Shown here in pieces: positions 43,167 through 52,956 of a stretch of DNA of 64,000 bases. The notes beneath the pieces were generated by a model. It had not been told where the DNA came from. It ran no database searches and saw nothing but the letters and a program-made list of their open reading frames with translations. The stretch lies in contig JAABQB010000005.1 of assembly GCA_011391695.1 (NCBI GenBank), positions 1 through 64,000 of the forward strand. Direction: 5' to 3'. Source of the DNA: Desulfobacteraceae bacterium (lineage in GTDB: Bacteria; Desulfobacterota; Desulfobacteria; Desulfobacterales; RPRI01). The position numbers and the translations under genes are program-made. Position 1 is the stretch's first letter. Every line of letters begins with the position of its first letter.

Positions 43167-45842
43167 GTGTCTTTTTGTAAAAACAGTTTTAACACCCAGA
43201 CATCTCTTTTAAGCGGTAAACAGGCTTTCACATATTTCAGTCTAAATAAACTGGATGATGCAGGATTCAGCAATATACAGAGCATACCATACAGCATACG
43301 AATCATTCTCGAAAATCTTTTAAGAAATGAAGACGGACTTCTGTTTACCGAAAAAGAGATAGTAAGCCTTGCTTCCTGGAATCCCGATAAAACCAGTGGC
43401 GAAATACCTTTTTTGCCGGCTCGTGTATTGCTGCAGGATTTTACCGGAGTTCCCGCAATTGTCGATCTTGCGGCCATGCGCTATGCGGCAAAACGTTTCT
43501 CCGGCGATCCTTTGAAAATTAATCCCAAAATTCCGGCCGAACTCGTAATTGACCATTCGGTTCAGGTTGATTCCTTCGGAAAAGAAGATTCGCTTGAAGA
43601 AAATCTCCGTTATGAGTTCATGCGCAATTCGGAACGATATACCTTCTTACGCTGGGGTCAGAAGAATTTTGATAATTTCAGAGTTGTGCCTCCCGGAACG
43701 GGAATCTGTCACCAGGTTAACCTTGAATACCTTGCCAGGGTTGTTTTCATAAAAGAAGCGTGCGGCGGAAAAACGGTTTTTCCGGACAGTGTTATCGGCC
43801 TTGATTCACATACAACAATGATAAACGGAGCCGGTGTTCTAGGATGGGGCGTGGGCGGAATAGAGGCTGAGGCGGTGATGCTCGGGAACCCTTATTATCT
43901 GCTTACACCAAAGGTTCTCGGTTTTAAGCTGACGGGAATGCTTCCGGATAAATCAACAGCAACAGACCTTGTGCTTCACATAACGGAGCTACTGCGGAAA
44001 AAAGGTGTTGTAGGTAAATTTATCGAGTTTTACGGCGCTGGATTATCAAATCTTGGAGTTGAAGACCGTGCCACCATCGCCAATATGGCGCCTGAATACG
44101 GTGCCACCATGGGATTTTTTCCTGTGGATGATATCACCTTGAAATATTTGAAATTAACCGGCCGCCCCGAACATGTTGTATCGCTTGTTGAAAGATATAC
44201 GAAAGAACAGGGACTTTTTCTTGAAAACACCTCCACCAGTTGCATATACAATGATACGGTTGAATTCGATATGAGTACCGTTCAACCCTGTATTGCCGGT
44301 CCAAACAGGCCGCAGGAACGAACACCTCTTTTTCAAGTAAAAACTGCATTCTATGAAGCGACAAAAGATATCAGGACTACAGTGAGAAGGCCTGTTCAAG
44401 TTGATATTGATGGAACTTCAGCCGGCATTGAGCATGGCGCAGTTGTCATAGCGGCCATAACAAGCTGTACAAATACCTCAAACCCCTCTGTTATAATTGG
44501 AGCAGGACTCTTGGCAAAAAAAGCGGTTTTGAAGGGTCTTTCGGTAAAGCCGTGGGTAAAAACAAGCCTTTCACCCGGTTCAAGAGTTGCAACGAGTTAC
44601 CTTGAAACATCAGGGCTTATGCATTACCTGAAGCAGCTCAAATTTAACATTACAGCTTATGGATGCGCCACATGCATCGGAAACAGTGGGCCTCTCAACC
44701 AGTCCGTTGCAGAAGCAATCAGTGATAAAGGGCTTGTCGTAGCTTCGGTCTTAAGCGGCAACCGCAACTTTGAAGGAAGAATTTCCCCCCTTACCCGCGC
44801 CAACTTTCTCGCTTCACCGCCTCTTGTCGTTGCGTATGCACTTGCAGGAAAGATCGATATCGATTTTACAACCGAACCTCTCGGGTTTGACAGCAACGGA
44901 CACGCGGTTTTTCTTGAAGAACTATGGCCTTCCGGAGAAGAAATCAGAACGACACTTGAAACCCTTATAACGCCCGAGATGTTTAAAAAGGGGTATTCTA
45001 CTGTGTTCGAAGGCCCTGAAAAATGGAAAGCTCTTCCTGTTTCCGAAAAAGCTATTTTTGACTGGAACCCTGAGTCTACTTACATCAGAAATCCGCCGTA
45101 TTTTGATGAAATATCGCCCGATATTCCAAAACTCCGGGATATCGGAAAAGCAAGAGTGCTTGTCCTTCTATGCAATATGGTTACAACCGACCACATATCA
45201 CCGGCAGGGACAATTCCTGCAGAAAGCCCGGCAGGAAAATATCTTATAAGTAAAGGAATCGAGCCTAAAGAATTCAACTCCTTCGGCTCCCGCCGTGGAA
45301 ATCACGAAGTTATGGTACGTGGCACATTCGGAAACATCCGTTTAAAAAACAGGCTCGTACCGGATATTTCGGGAGGATGGACGCTTGTATTCCCGGATGA
45401 AAAAGTCATGCCTATATATGATGCTTCCATAAATTATAAGCAGGCCGGGGTTCCTCTTATTGTTATTGCAGGCCGCGACTATGGTACAGGTAGTTCGCGT
45501 GATTGGGCCGCCAAGGGCACCGCCCTGTTGGGAGTCAAAGCCGTGATAGCTGAAAGTTTTGAAAGAATCCATAGAAGCAATCTTGTATGCATGGGAGTTC
45601 TTCCTCTCCAGTTTGAGAAGGGTGAGGGTCAGGAAAAACTGAAACTGGATGGAACCGAAGTTTATGACATCACCGGCATTGAAAAAAATCTTTATCCGGG
45701 AAAAAAGCTTTCGGTTTCAGCAAGGCAAAGAAACGGAAACACAACCCGGTTTACAGTTACAGCAAGAATCGATTTTCAGGCGGAATTGAATTACTTCATT
45801 CACGGTGGAATACTTCCGTATGTTTTGAGAAATTTAAAATAA
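43167..45842 (+). CDS. acnA: Aconitate hydratase (AcnA-type)
   Basis: VDHSVQVD, DSHTTMINGAGVLGWGVGGIEAEAVMLG, AAITSCTNTSNPSVIIGAGLLAKKA, GRDYGTGSSRDWAAKG. GTG start. Confidence 0.96.
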   Translation: MSFCKNSFNTQTSLLSGKQAFTYFSLNKLDDAGFSNIQSIPYSIRIILENLLRNEDGLLFTEKEIVSLASWNPDKTSGEIPFLPARVLLQDFTGVPAIVDLAAMRYAAKRFSGDPLKINPKIPAELVIDHSVQVDSFGKEDSLEENLRYEFMRNSERYTFLRWGQKNFDNFRVVPPGTGICHQVNLEYLARVVFIKEACGGKTVFPDSVIGLDSHTTMINGAGVLGWGVGGIEAEAVMLGNPYYLLTPKVLGFKLTGMLPDKSTATDLVLHITELLRKKGVVGKFIEFYGAGLSNLGVEDRATIANMAPEYGATMGFFPVDDITLKYLKLTGRPEHVVSLVERYTKEQGLFLENTSTSCIYNDTVEFDMSTVQPCIAGPNRPQERTPLFQVKTAFYEATKDIRTTVRRPVQVDIDGTSAGIEHGAVVIAAITSCTNTSNPSVIIGAGLLAKKAVLKGLSVKPWVKTSLSPGSRVATSYLETSGLMHYLKQLKFNITAYGCATCIGNSGPLNQSVAEAISDKGLVVASVLSGNRNFEGRISPLTRANFLASPPLVVAYALAGKIDIDFTTEPLGFDSNGHAVFLEELWPSGEEIRTTLETLITPEMFKKGYSTVFEGPEKWKALPVSEKAIFDWNPESTYIRNPPYFDEISPDIPKLRDIGKARVLVLLCNMVTTDHISPAGTIPAESPAGKYLISKGIEPKEFNSFGSRRGNHEVMVRGTFGNIRLKNRLVPDISGGWTLVFPDEKVMPIYDASINYKQAGVPLIVIAGRDYGTGSSRDWAAKGTALLGVKAVIAESFERIHRSNLVCMGVLPLQFEKGEGQEKLKLDGTEVYDITGIEKNLYPGKKLSVSARQRNGNTTRFTVTARIDFQAELNYFIHGGILPYVLRNLK

Positions 45843-46023
45843 TTTAAAATGAAAAAGCCTCTTATTCTTAAAGGTTCATTTAATCCGAAAAAAGTTAGAG
45901 AAGGTGATCACACAGCATCACCTTGACTTTATTCTCTTGTTTCCGTATATCTCTGGAAAGATTGCTTTCTTGTATCAACATTGTCTTTTAACGCTTGATC
46001 CGATAAATAAAGTTATCCCGGTT

Positions 46024-47442
46024 ATGAAAACATCAGAAGAAAAAGTAAAACCATTCAGACTTGTAAAATATTTCACTTTTTCAAGCATTATCGTAATATT
46101 CATAGGCACAATAGTACTATCCGTTCTTAACACCAACTGGATTCGGACAACCCAGCTAAAAATGAGCGAGGATTATGCGAAGCTCATAGTTGAAAATCTT
46201 AATCATCAGATTTTTTTACAATTTATTCTTCCTGTTTCTGTAAAATACGGAAAAATCCAGTTAAGAAATCCGGAACAATCTCAAATTATGGATAATGTAA
46301 TAAAAAGCACTCTTCATGGCTATAAAATTGATTCGGTAACCATATACGATTTTAAGAAAAATATGGTTTCGTATAGTTTTGATAAAAGCCTGGTGGGAAA
46401 AGAGAATGTTGGCGGGCAGGAGTATAAGAAAGCTGTTGCCGGTGAGTCATCAATAAAACTGGTACAAAAAGGAAATTTTATTGAAACCCTGCTTGGTTTT
46501 CCCGCCGAAATTAAAATGGTTACTTTCGCTCCGCTGCGACTGGAAAGAGCGCGGCCCGGTACCGAGGGTCCAATAGTGGGTGTTATTGAAGTAGTCGAAA
46601 ATTTATCCGATGATTATAAAACGATTTTCAGATTTCAGCTTTTTATTATAGGAACAATAACAGTTGTCATGAGCGGTCTCTTTGCCACTCTTTTTTGTGT
46701 GGTCAGAAGAGGGGAAGACATAATCGAAAAGCGCGCTGTAGAGCGTCTAAATCTTGAAGAACAACTGAGACGCGCCGAACACTTATCATCTATAGGTGAA
46801 ATGGTTGCCGGAATTTCACATGAAATCAGGAATCCTCTGGGAATCATCAGGAGTTCGGGCGAGCTTTTAAAGAAAAAAATTGCGACCATAGATCCGGCCA
46901 ATTCTATTCCCGATATAATAGTTGAAGAGACTGTAAGGCTTAATGATATTATAACTGATTTCCTTGATTTTGCTAAGCCTAAGAATCCGGATTTTATGCC
47001 TTGCCATATAGAAGATATTCTTGAAAAAAACATCGTATTTCTTGATCAGCAATTTAAAGAAAGCGGATGTATTGTTGAAACTGTCATGGCCTCCGACCTC
47101 CCTGAAGTATTCGCTGATTTCAATATGTTGTACCAGGCATTTTTAAATATTCTTATCAACAGTATGCAGGCAATGCCTGACGGCGGAAAAATTTCTGTTT
47201 CAGCAACTCCTAATCATGCCGGAATCAATATTGTATTTGAAGATGAAGGGACAGGAATTCCTGAAGATCTTTTGAAGAAGATCTGGGATCCCTTTTTTTC
47301 AACCAAAGATAAAGGAACAGGTCTTGGTCTTGGAATTGTAAAAAAAATTATCGAGGCTCACAGCGGCATAGTTGAAATCTCAAACAGGCCTGTCCGGGGT
47401 GTTCAGGTCCGGGTAGCAATACCTGCAAGGCAGGGGGTATAA
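46024..47442 (+). CDS. Sensor histidine kinase
   Basis: HEIRNPLGIIRSSGELLKK (H-box), N/G boxes FLNILINSMQAMPDGG, DEGTGIPEDLLKKIWDPFFSTKDKGTGLGLGIVKK. ORF opens at 45904; ATG 46024 (MKTSEEKVKPF) preferred. Confidence 0.92.
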   Translation: MKTSEEKVKPFRLVKYFTFSSIIVIFIGTIVLSVLNTNWIRTTQLKMSEDYAKLIVENLNHQIFLQFILPVSVKYGKIQLRNPEQSQIMDNVIKSTLHGYKIDSVTIYDFKKNMVSYSFDKSLVGKENVGGQEYKKAVAGESSIKLVQKGNFIETLLGFPAEIKMVTFAPLRLERARPGTEGPIVGVIEVVENLSDDYKTIFRFQLFIIGTITVVMSGLFATLFCVVRRGEDIIEKRAVERLNLEEQLRRAEHLSSIGEMVAGISHEIRNPLGIIRSSGELLKKKIATIDPANSIPDIIVEETVRLNDIITDFLDFAKPKNPDFMPCHIEDILEKNIVFLDQQFKESGCIVETVMASDLPEVFADFNMLYQAFLNILINSMQAMPDGGKISVSATPNHAGINIVFEDEGTGIPEDLLKKIWDPFFSTKDKGTGLGLGIVKKIIEAHSGIVEISNRPVRGVQVRVAIPARQGV

Positions 47443-47444
47443 GC

Positions 47445-48824
47445 ATGGAAACTGTTTTGATAGTAGATGACGAGAAAAACTATCCTCCTATTTTAAGCGC
47501 AATACTTGAAGAGGAAGGATATGAAACCCTGACCGCAAATAACGGCATTACTGCTCTTGAAATTGTACAGAATTCAGATCTCGATCTGGTTCTGACAGAT
47601 ATGAAAATGCCTCTTATGGATGGAATTGAACTCCTTGAAAGAATCAAGGCAATAGATCCAGATCTCCCGGTTATAATGATGACAGCCCATGGGACTGTTG
47701 AAAAAGCCGTGGAAGCGATGCAGAAAGGAGCTTATAATTATATACTTAAGCCTTTCAATAATAAGAGTCTCATTATTTATGTCAAAAAAGCCATGGCCAT
47801 GTACAGTGTTGTCAAAGAAAACAGAAGACTGCGCAATGTTGTAGAATTGCAATATAATTTTGGAAATTTGATCGGTAAAAGCAACGTCATGCTTAATGTC
47901 TTTGAAACTATACGCAAGATTTCCCCGTCTTCTGCTACTGTATTAATAGAAGGAGAAAGCGGTACCGGAAAGGAGCTTGTTGCAAAATCAATACATTTTA
48001 ACAGTCCGAGGAGAGATAAAGCCTTTATAGCAGTAAATTGTTCGGCTCTTGCTGAAAACCTTCTTGAAAGCGAGTTGTTCGGCCACGAAAAGGGCGCCTT
48101 TACAGGAGCAATTTCCATGAAGAAAGGCCGGTTCGAACTGGCAGATGGAGGTTCCCTTTTTCTTGATGAAATATCTGAACTATCTCAGGGACTCCAGGTA
48201 AAATTGCTTCGCGTGCTTCAGGAGAGAAATTTTGAAAGAGTAGGCGGAATTAAACCGATTATTGTAGATATTCGCATTATTGCTGCAACAAACAGGCAGT
48301 TAATAGAAGAGGTAAAGCAAGGTCGTTTCAGGGAAGACCTGTTTTATCGTCTCAATGTTATTAATATTGTCATTCCGCCTTTACGGCAAAGACTGGAAGA
48401 CATACGCCTGCTTGTCGATCACTTTATAAAAAAATATGCCGCAGAAAGAAAAACGGGGCCAAACATAACAGGCGTTGATACAGATGTTGAACGTCTTTTG
48501 TACGATTATACATGGCCCGGAAATGTCCGCGAACTTGAAAATGCAATAGAAAGAGCCATGGTTTTATGTACGGGGGATAAAATAAGGGTTTTCGATCTGC
48601 CAAGAGGATTTAAAGATAATGTCTATGGTCCTATTCGTTTTGACGGAATTCCAGTTACGGCAAAATTATATGAAACCCTGGAGTTAGTTGAAAAGGTCAT
48701 GATAGAAAGAGCCTTGAAAATAACAAATAATGTTCAATCTCATGCGGCAGAATTGCTTGGTATAGGAAAAAGCGGTCTTAATCAGAAATTAAAAAAGTTT
48801 AACATGGATGCCAATTCAAAATAA
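47445..48824 (+). CDS. Sigma-54-dependent response regulator (NtrC family)
   Basis: Receiver VLIVDDEKNY...LVLTDMKMPLMDG; AAA+ ESGTGKE, GAFTGAISMKKGRFELADGG; C-terminal Fis-type HTH. Confidence 0.95.
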   Translation: METVLIVDDEKNYPPILSAILEEEGYETLTANNGITALEIVQNSDLDLVLTDMKMPLMDGIELLERIKAIDPDLPVIMMTAHGTVEKAVEAMQKGAYNYILKPFNNKSLIIYVKKAMAMYSVVKENRRLRNVVELQYNFGNLIGKSNVMLNVFETIRKISPSSATVLIEGESGTGKELVAKSIHFNSPRRDKAFIAVNCSALAENLLESELFGHEKGAFTGAISMKKGRFELADGGSLFLDEISELSQGLQVKLLRVLQERNFERVGGIKPIIVDIRIIAATNRQLIEEVKQGRFREDLFYRLNVINIVIPPLRQRLEDIRLLVDHFIKKYAAERKTGPNITGVDTDVERLLYDYTWPGNVRELENAIERAMVLCTGDKIRVFDLPRGFKDNVYGPIRFDGIPVTAKLYETLELVEKVMIERALKITNNVQSHAAELLGIGKSGLNQKLKKFNMDANSK

Positions 48825-49107
48825 TAAACTTGCTATAAAAGCAAATATACCAGCATGTTAATATGTAAAAGCATTATATGTATAATATTAGTTCAAAAAA
48901 AAGAATTCCGGTTCAAATAAAATATATATTATATAAACAAAGAGTTATCTGCGAATACAAATTATCTGGTTCAAAATTTTGAACAAAAGGCAAGCCAACT
49001 GATATATAAAACCATGTTTTAATAAAATCGGAGCATAAGGTAAAGAGGCTAACCGTCTTAAATTTAAGGGTATTGATATAAATACCAATTATTTTTATTA
49101 GAAAAAC

Positions 49108-49161
49108 TTATTTGGCAAGCAACTTGCATCTCTTTATTTCCAAACCTGATAAGTTTTTCAT
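49108..49161 (-). CDS. Candidate 17-aa small ORF
   Basis: Minus strand AAGGAGGAAAG-ATG followed by MKNLSGLEIKRCKLLAK-stop; near-perfect Shine-Dalgarno, below the ORF-track cutoff. Confidence 0.35.
   Translation of the reverse strand: MKNLSGLEIKRCKLLAK
49113..49128 (+). promoter_or_regulatory. Putative sigma-54 promoter
   Basis: TTGGCAAGCAACTTGCA: GG (49114-49115)-N10-GC (49126-49127), matching the -24/-12 layout TGGCA-N6-TTGCA; directly downstream of a sigma-54 activator gene. Confidence 0.5.
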
Positions 49162-49172
49162 CTTTCCTCCTT

Positions 49173-49212
49173 AACGGTCTTCCGAAATATTCGGTTGGCC
49201 GTTATTTTTTTT
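49173..49212 (+). terminator. Rho-independent terminator
   Basis: AACGG (49173-49177)/CCGTT (49199-49203) with inner CCGAA/TTCGG stem, then A plus T8. Confidence 0.7.
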
Positions 49213-49222
49213 GTAGGACCTG

Positions 49223-49903
49223 TCACGAACGTTCTTTTGCAATTGGAAGGTAAAAAGAACCGGCAAAGTCAGACACTATCTTCTTATAAGCATCCCTGCT
49301 CATCTTCTCGTTTCCCATTTCAGCATAAATTCTTCCAAGATTGAACAAGGCTTCGTCTTTCAGGAAAGTATCAGGTTCTGATACAATCATTTCAAAATAC
49401 TTTACCGAAGATTTTAAATCATTTTTTCCTTCATAAGCATAACCGAGGTTGCTTAATATAATGTTTTTTACTGTCTGGTCATTACTAAAATATTCAAGCG
49501 CTTTAATGTAAAGTTCTATTGCACTGTCAGTGTCGCCGGCATTGATAGATATATTGGCTAATTCTATCCGTGCTATCTTTCCGCCTCGGTTGCCCGAATA
49601 TTTTTCAATTATTTTAACAAAATCATTTTTTGCTTCTTTAAAAGCATTTTCCGGGCCGTTTTTCTTAAGCGAAACTTCATAGTTTTTCATTGTCTTATCG
49701 AGCAGGGCAAAAGCCAGGCCTTCAGATCTGAATGCAAAATAGCTGATTCCGGAAAATACTATTCCTATTAAAAACAATAACCCGACCGCATATAAAAATT
49801 GTACCTTATATGTTGCCATAATTTTCAGCAGTTTTGCTGAAAAAGTTATAAATTCATCAGGTTCATTCAAAAGTTCTTTTCTTGTAACTTTCTTTTTTGC
49901 CAT
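49223..49903 (-). CDS. Membrane-anchored tetratricopeptide repeat protein
   Basis: N-terminal TM; YKVQFLYAVGLLFLIGIVFSGISYFAF; TPR-like repeats (NLGYAYEGKNDLKSSVKYFEMIV, ALFNLGRIYAEMGNEKMSRDAYKKIV). Confidence 0.75.
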   Translation of the reverse strand: MAKKKVTRKELLNEPDEFITFSAKLLKIMATYKVQFLYAVGLLFLIGIVFSGISYFAFRSEGLAFALLDKTMKNYEVSLKKNGPENAFKEAKNDFVKIIEKYSGNRGGKIARIELANISINAGDTDSAIELYIKALEYFSNDQTVKNIILSNLGYAYEGKNDLKSSVKYFEMIVSEPDTFLKDEALFNLGRIYAEMGNEKMSRDAYKKIVSDFAGSFYLPIAKERS

Positions 49904-50976
49904 TATGCCTCCGGGTCATGTTTAAGCAACTCTTTTATCCTTTGCCAGCCTTCCTCCGGAATGTTGGCGCCTACCACCTGGCAAACCTCATAACCACATG
50001 CAGAACCAAGCTCGCCGCATTTTTCAAGGGGATAACCATTTACAAACCCGAACAAAAATCCGGCCGCCCACAGATCTCCGGCACCTGTAGTATCAACAGC
50101 AACGCCATTCCCTTTAGGTTTAACTCTAACTCTTTTTCCTTTTCTGCAAATATAGCTTCCACGTTCTCCAAGCTTTAATACTGCTATTTCAGCCCTTTTT
50201 GAAAGAGCATCCAGAGCCTGCAATTCATCCGATTGACCTGTAAACGCAAAGGCTTCGTCTTCATTTGCAATCAGTATATCAACATAATCATCAATTATCT
50301 TTTCAAGAAAATCTTTTGATTCTTCAACGATTGTAAAACTGGATAGATCAAGAGAAATAAGAGCACCGGCAGCTTTTGCCGTATTCAAGGCTGTAAGTAT
50401 CAAATCTCTGTTGAATACAAGATAACCCTCGATATGTACAACTGCTGCACCTTTGAAACAATTATTTGTAATCTCTTCGGGTCTTGTTTCAGAGGATGCG
50501 CCAAGAAAGGTAAACATTGAACGCTGTGCGTCAGGAGTTATTATTGAGAGGACTCTTCCGGTGGGAGAAGAAGATGTAAATAGCAATGGTTCGACATTAT
50601 TTTTTCTTAAGTCATTTTCAAAAAATTTGCCTAATTCATCTTCCCCCAGTTTTCCGACAAAACGTGCAGCACCACCAAGTTTCCCTATTCCGACCATCGT
50701 GTTGCATGCAGAGCCACCTGGAATAATTCTGGTGTTTTTTGTTGCCTTGGACAAAGTGTTTTCAATAACATTGTCTGCGACAAGGGTCATGCCGCCTTTT
50801 CTGGCGCCTAATTGATTTAGGAATTCATCGTTTTCAAGAGCCAGTATATCAACTAAAGCTGAACCAATACCAACTATCAGTTTGTTTGCATAATTTTTAT
50901 TTAAACTACCGGCCATTCTATTTTTCCTGCAACATGCAACCAATATCCGGGCCAAATAAAAAAGAAACAGCCCCAT
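49903..50976 (-). CDS. PfkB-family sugar/adenosine kinase
   Basis: IIPGGSACNTMVGIGKLGG, VDTTGAGDLWAAGFLFGFVNG; ATG at about 50914 (MAGSLNKNYANK) is a more likely start. Confidence 0.88.
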   Translation of the reverse strand: MGLFLFYLARILVACCRKNRMAGSLNKNYANKLIVGIGSALVDILALENDEFLNQLGARKGGMTLVADNVIENTLSKATKNTRIIPGGSACNTMVGIGKLGGAARFVGKLGEDELGKFFENDLRKNNVEPLLFTSSSPTGRVLSIITPDAQRSMFTFLGASSETRPEEITNNCFKGAAVVHIEGYLVFNRDLILTALNTAKAAGALISLDLSSFTIVEESKDFLEKIIDDYVDILIANEDEAFAFTGQSDELQALDALSKRAEIAVLKLGERGSYICRKGKRVRVKPKGNGVAVDTTGAGDLWAAGFLFGFVNGYPLEKCGELGSACGYEVCQVVGANIPEEGWQRIKELLKHDPEA

Positions 50977-51002
50977 ATGATTTTTTTGAAGAAAGATCTG
51001 AT

Positions 51003-51605
51003 TTATTTCTCAAGAATAGACACTTCACAGAAGCCTTCAAGAGATTTTTTAAATTTCACGGCATCGTTTACCGATCCCACTATTGAACCATAGTGCATCG
51101 GTAAGGCTGTTTTAGGTTTGATTCGTTTTGCTGCCTCAACAGCTTCATCCGAAGTCATTACATAGGTTCCGGAAACAGGCAGAAGCGCTATATCAACAGG
51201 AAAAGAGCCCATTTCAGGTATTAAATCAGTATCCCCCGCATGGTATATTTTTTCGTTTTCTATTGTAATAACAAAACCCAGCCAGTTATTTGCTTTCGGA
51301 TGAAAGGTCTTATTGGTGTTATAAGCAGGGACAACTTCAATTTCTATTCCGGATAACGACAAATTATCACCTGGTTTAACTATTCTTACATCTCCGGAAA
51401 GGCTTTTAGCAGACTCTTTTTCTGTGAAAAAGATGGTCGATGGCGTCCTTATTTTATTAATATCCGGAACCGAACAGTGATCATAATGGGAATGAGTTAT
51501 AAGAATTATATCCGCTTTATCATAATCAACTATTTCATAAGGATCTATGCAAATAACCTTTTGGTTTATTTTTATTAAAAAACCTGAATGGCCCAGCCAT
51601 TTATT
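51003..51605 (-). CDS. UlaG-like metallo-beta-lactamase-fold hydrolase, 5' end lacks a canonical start
   Basis: ORF track begins at a TTG (51362), but the same frame stays open upstream: NKWLGHSGFLIKINQKVICIDPYEIVDYDKADIILITHSHYDHCSVPDINKIRTPSTIFFTEKESAKSLSGDVRIVKPGDN, containing HxHxDH. Confidence 0.7.
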   Translation of the reverse strand, partial: NKWLGHSGFLIKINQKVICIDPYEIVDYDKADIILITHSHYDHCSVPDINKIRTPSTIFFTEKESAKSLSGDVRIVKPGDNLSLSGIEIEVVPAYNTNKTFHPKANNWLGFVITIENEKIYHAGDTDLIPEMGSFPVDIALLPVSGTYVMTSDEAVEAAKRIKPKTALPMHYGSIVGSVNDAVKFKKSLEGFCEVSILEK

Positions 51606-51779
51606 TTATTAAGTATTTTCTGTTTAATCTTAATTACTCCACACTTTTAACTATAACCTGATGGCATCTCTGCGTTATGGCTAACCATATATTCACATCA
51701 AACAGCTTTTTTCCAGAGGCAGCTGAAAAAAAGCATCCAAACCTGCAGGAAGATTATATTTATAAAAAAAATCAGGCAG

Positions 51780-52253
51780 CTATTTCTGTCTGGGATGACA
51801 TTCCACGCAACCTGTTGGCCCCGGGTTTTGCAAATTTGCTTTTAATACTTTTTTTGAAGATTCAAGCTTGGCGTTTTTTTCTTTATTTGCCTTATGGCAC
51901 CCGATGCACTGATTATGATAAGCATTCTTGAAATATCTATATGCCGTATCCGGTGTTACCTTTTTTCCCTCTGCCCGTGGATTGCTTGAAAGATCATGGC
52001 AGTTTGATGTACCACAGGAAAGGTTTTCGGTGTTTCCTTCCCACTTATGATGACACTTGCGGCATTCATACATAAAGTGCTTGGAATGGTGAAAATTAAC
52101 CGGCGCATTCTTTTGTTCAGCCTGTCCAGGAGCTGAAAGCAATATCACTCCCATCGGAACGCACAATTTCTCGTCATTCCCGAAAGATGCCGAAATACCC
52201 GCAAAGCACAGTACAGCAATAAGGCTCAAACCCAAAAAAAACGTTTTTTTCAT
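51780..52253 (-). CDS. Tetraheme cytochrome c3-type periplasmic protein
   Basis: Signal peptide; HHSKHF, CRKCH, CGTSNCH (CX4CH), CIGCH, CVECH. Confidence 0.88.
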   Translation of the reverse strand: MKKTFFLGLSLIAVLCFAGISASFGNDEKLCVPMGVILLSAPGQAEQKNAPVNFHHSKHFMYECRKCHHKWEGNTENLSCGTSNCHDLSSNPRAEGKKVTPDTAYRYFKNAYHNQCIGCHKANKEKNAKLESSKKVLKANLQNPGPTGCVECHPRQK

Positions 52254-52321
52254 TCAATCACCTTCGATGCGTTGTAAAATAGTATATGTATTCAACTTTG
52301 CCAGCACAATCTTTTTTACCC

Positions 52322-52612
52322 CTATAACACAGTAATAAAATTATTATACGTTCCAAAACGGTTTTTGCATAGCTGGTTGTTCTTAGGATCATTTTGCCAT
52401 TGTCCGTCAACCAAAAATCTGTATTCGTATCTTCCGATATTAAGAAAAATCATTTTTTTCCAAAGTTCCTTGTCGTCTTTTTTCATGGGATGCGTTTTTT
52501 CGTTCCAGTTATTAAAATCACCCATTAAAGCAACATTACTGGCTCCTGTGACTTCAAGACTGAAAGCAACCCTTCTTTTGCCGGTCTTTCCTTTATTTTT
52601 TTCCTTTCCCAT
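52322..52612 (-). CDS. Stand-alone glycogen-binding (CBM48/AMPK-beta-like) protein
   Basis: RRVAFSLEVTGASNVALMGDFNNWNEKTHPMKKDDKELWKKMIFLNIGRYEYRFLVDGQWQNDP. Confidence 0.88.
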   Translation of the reverse strand: MGKEKNKGKTGKRRVAFSLEVTGASNVALMGDFNNWNEKTHPMKKDDKELWKKMIFLNIGRYEYRFLVDGQWQNDPKNNQLCKNRFGTYNNFITVL

Positions 52613-52956
52613 ATATACCTCCCTTTATTGCTCCGGGTTTTGCGCCGTTGAAAAAATTATATTTAGCAGAAGATAATAATTTATTAAGACGCCGGTGTTC
52701 ACAATAAAATTTTTAGAGCGGCAGGATGGAATACATTTTCCTTTGATATCAATAAATAGGTAATGATATTTAATGCTTATTAATTTTATTGTCAAGGTAT
52801 TTATTCTTGATGTTAATATTGTATTATAATCAAGGTAAGGTCACATGAAAAAATAATTTGAATAATTAATCATTTCACTTGAAAATTTCGTAATAAAAGC
52901 TATTTTGACTATATTGAATTTTATATTATATGTTTTTCCGGAACTGATACATAAAG

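Noticed and set aside
51677-51931. 84-aa plus-strand ORF
   Set aside because: Largely antisense to the cytochrome c3 gene; no supporting motif.
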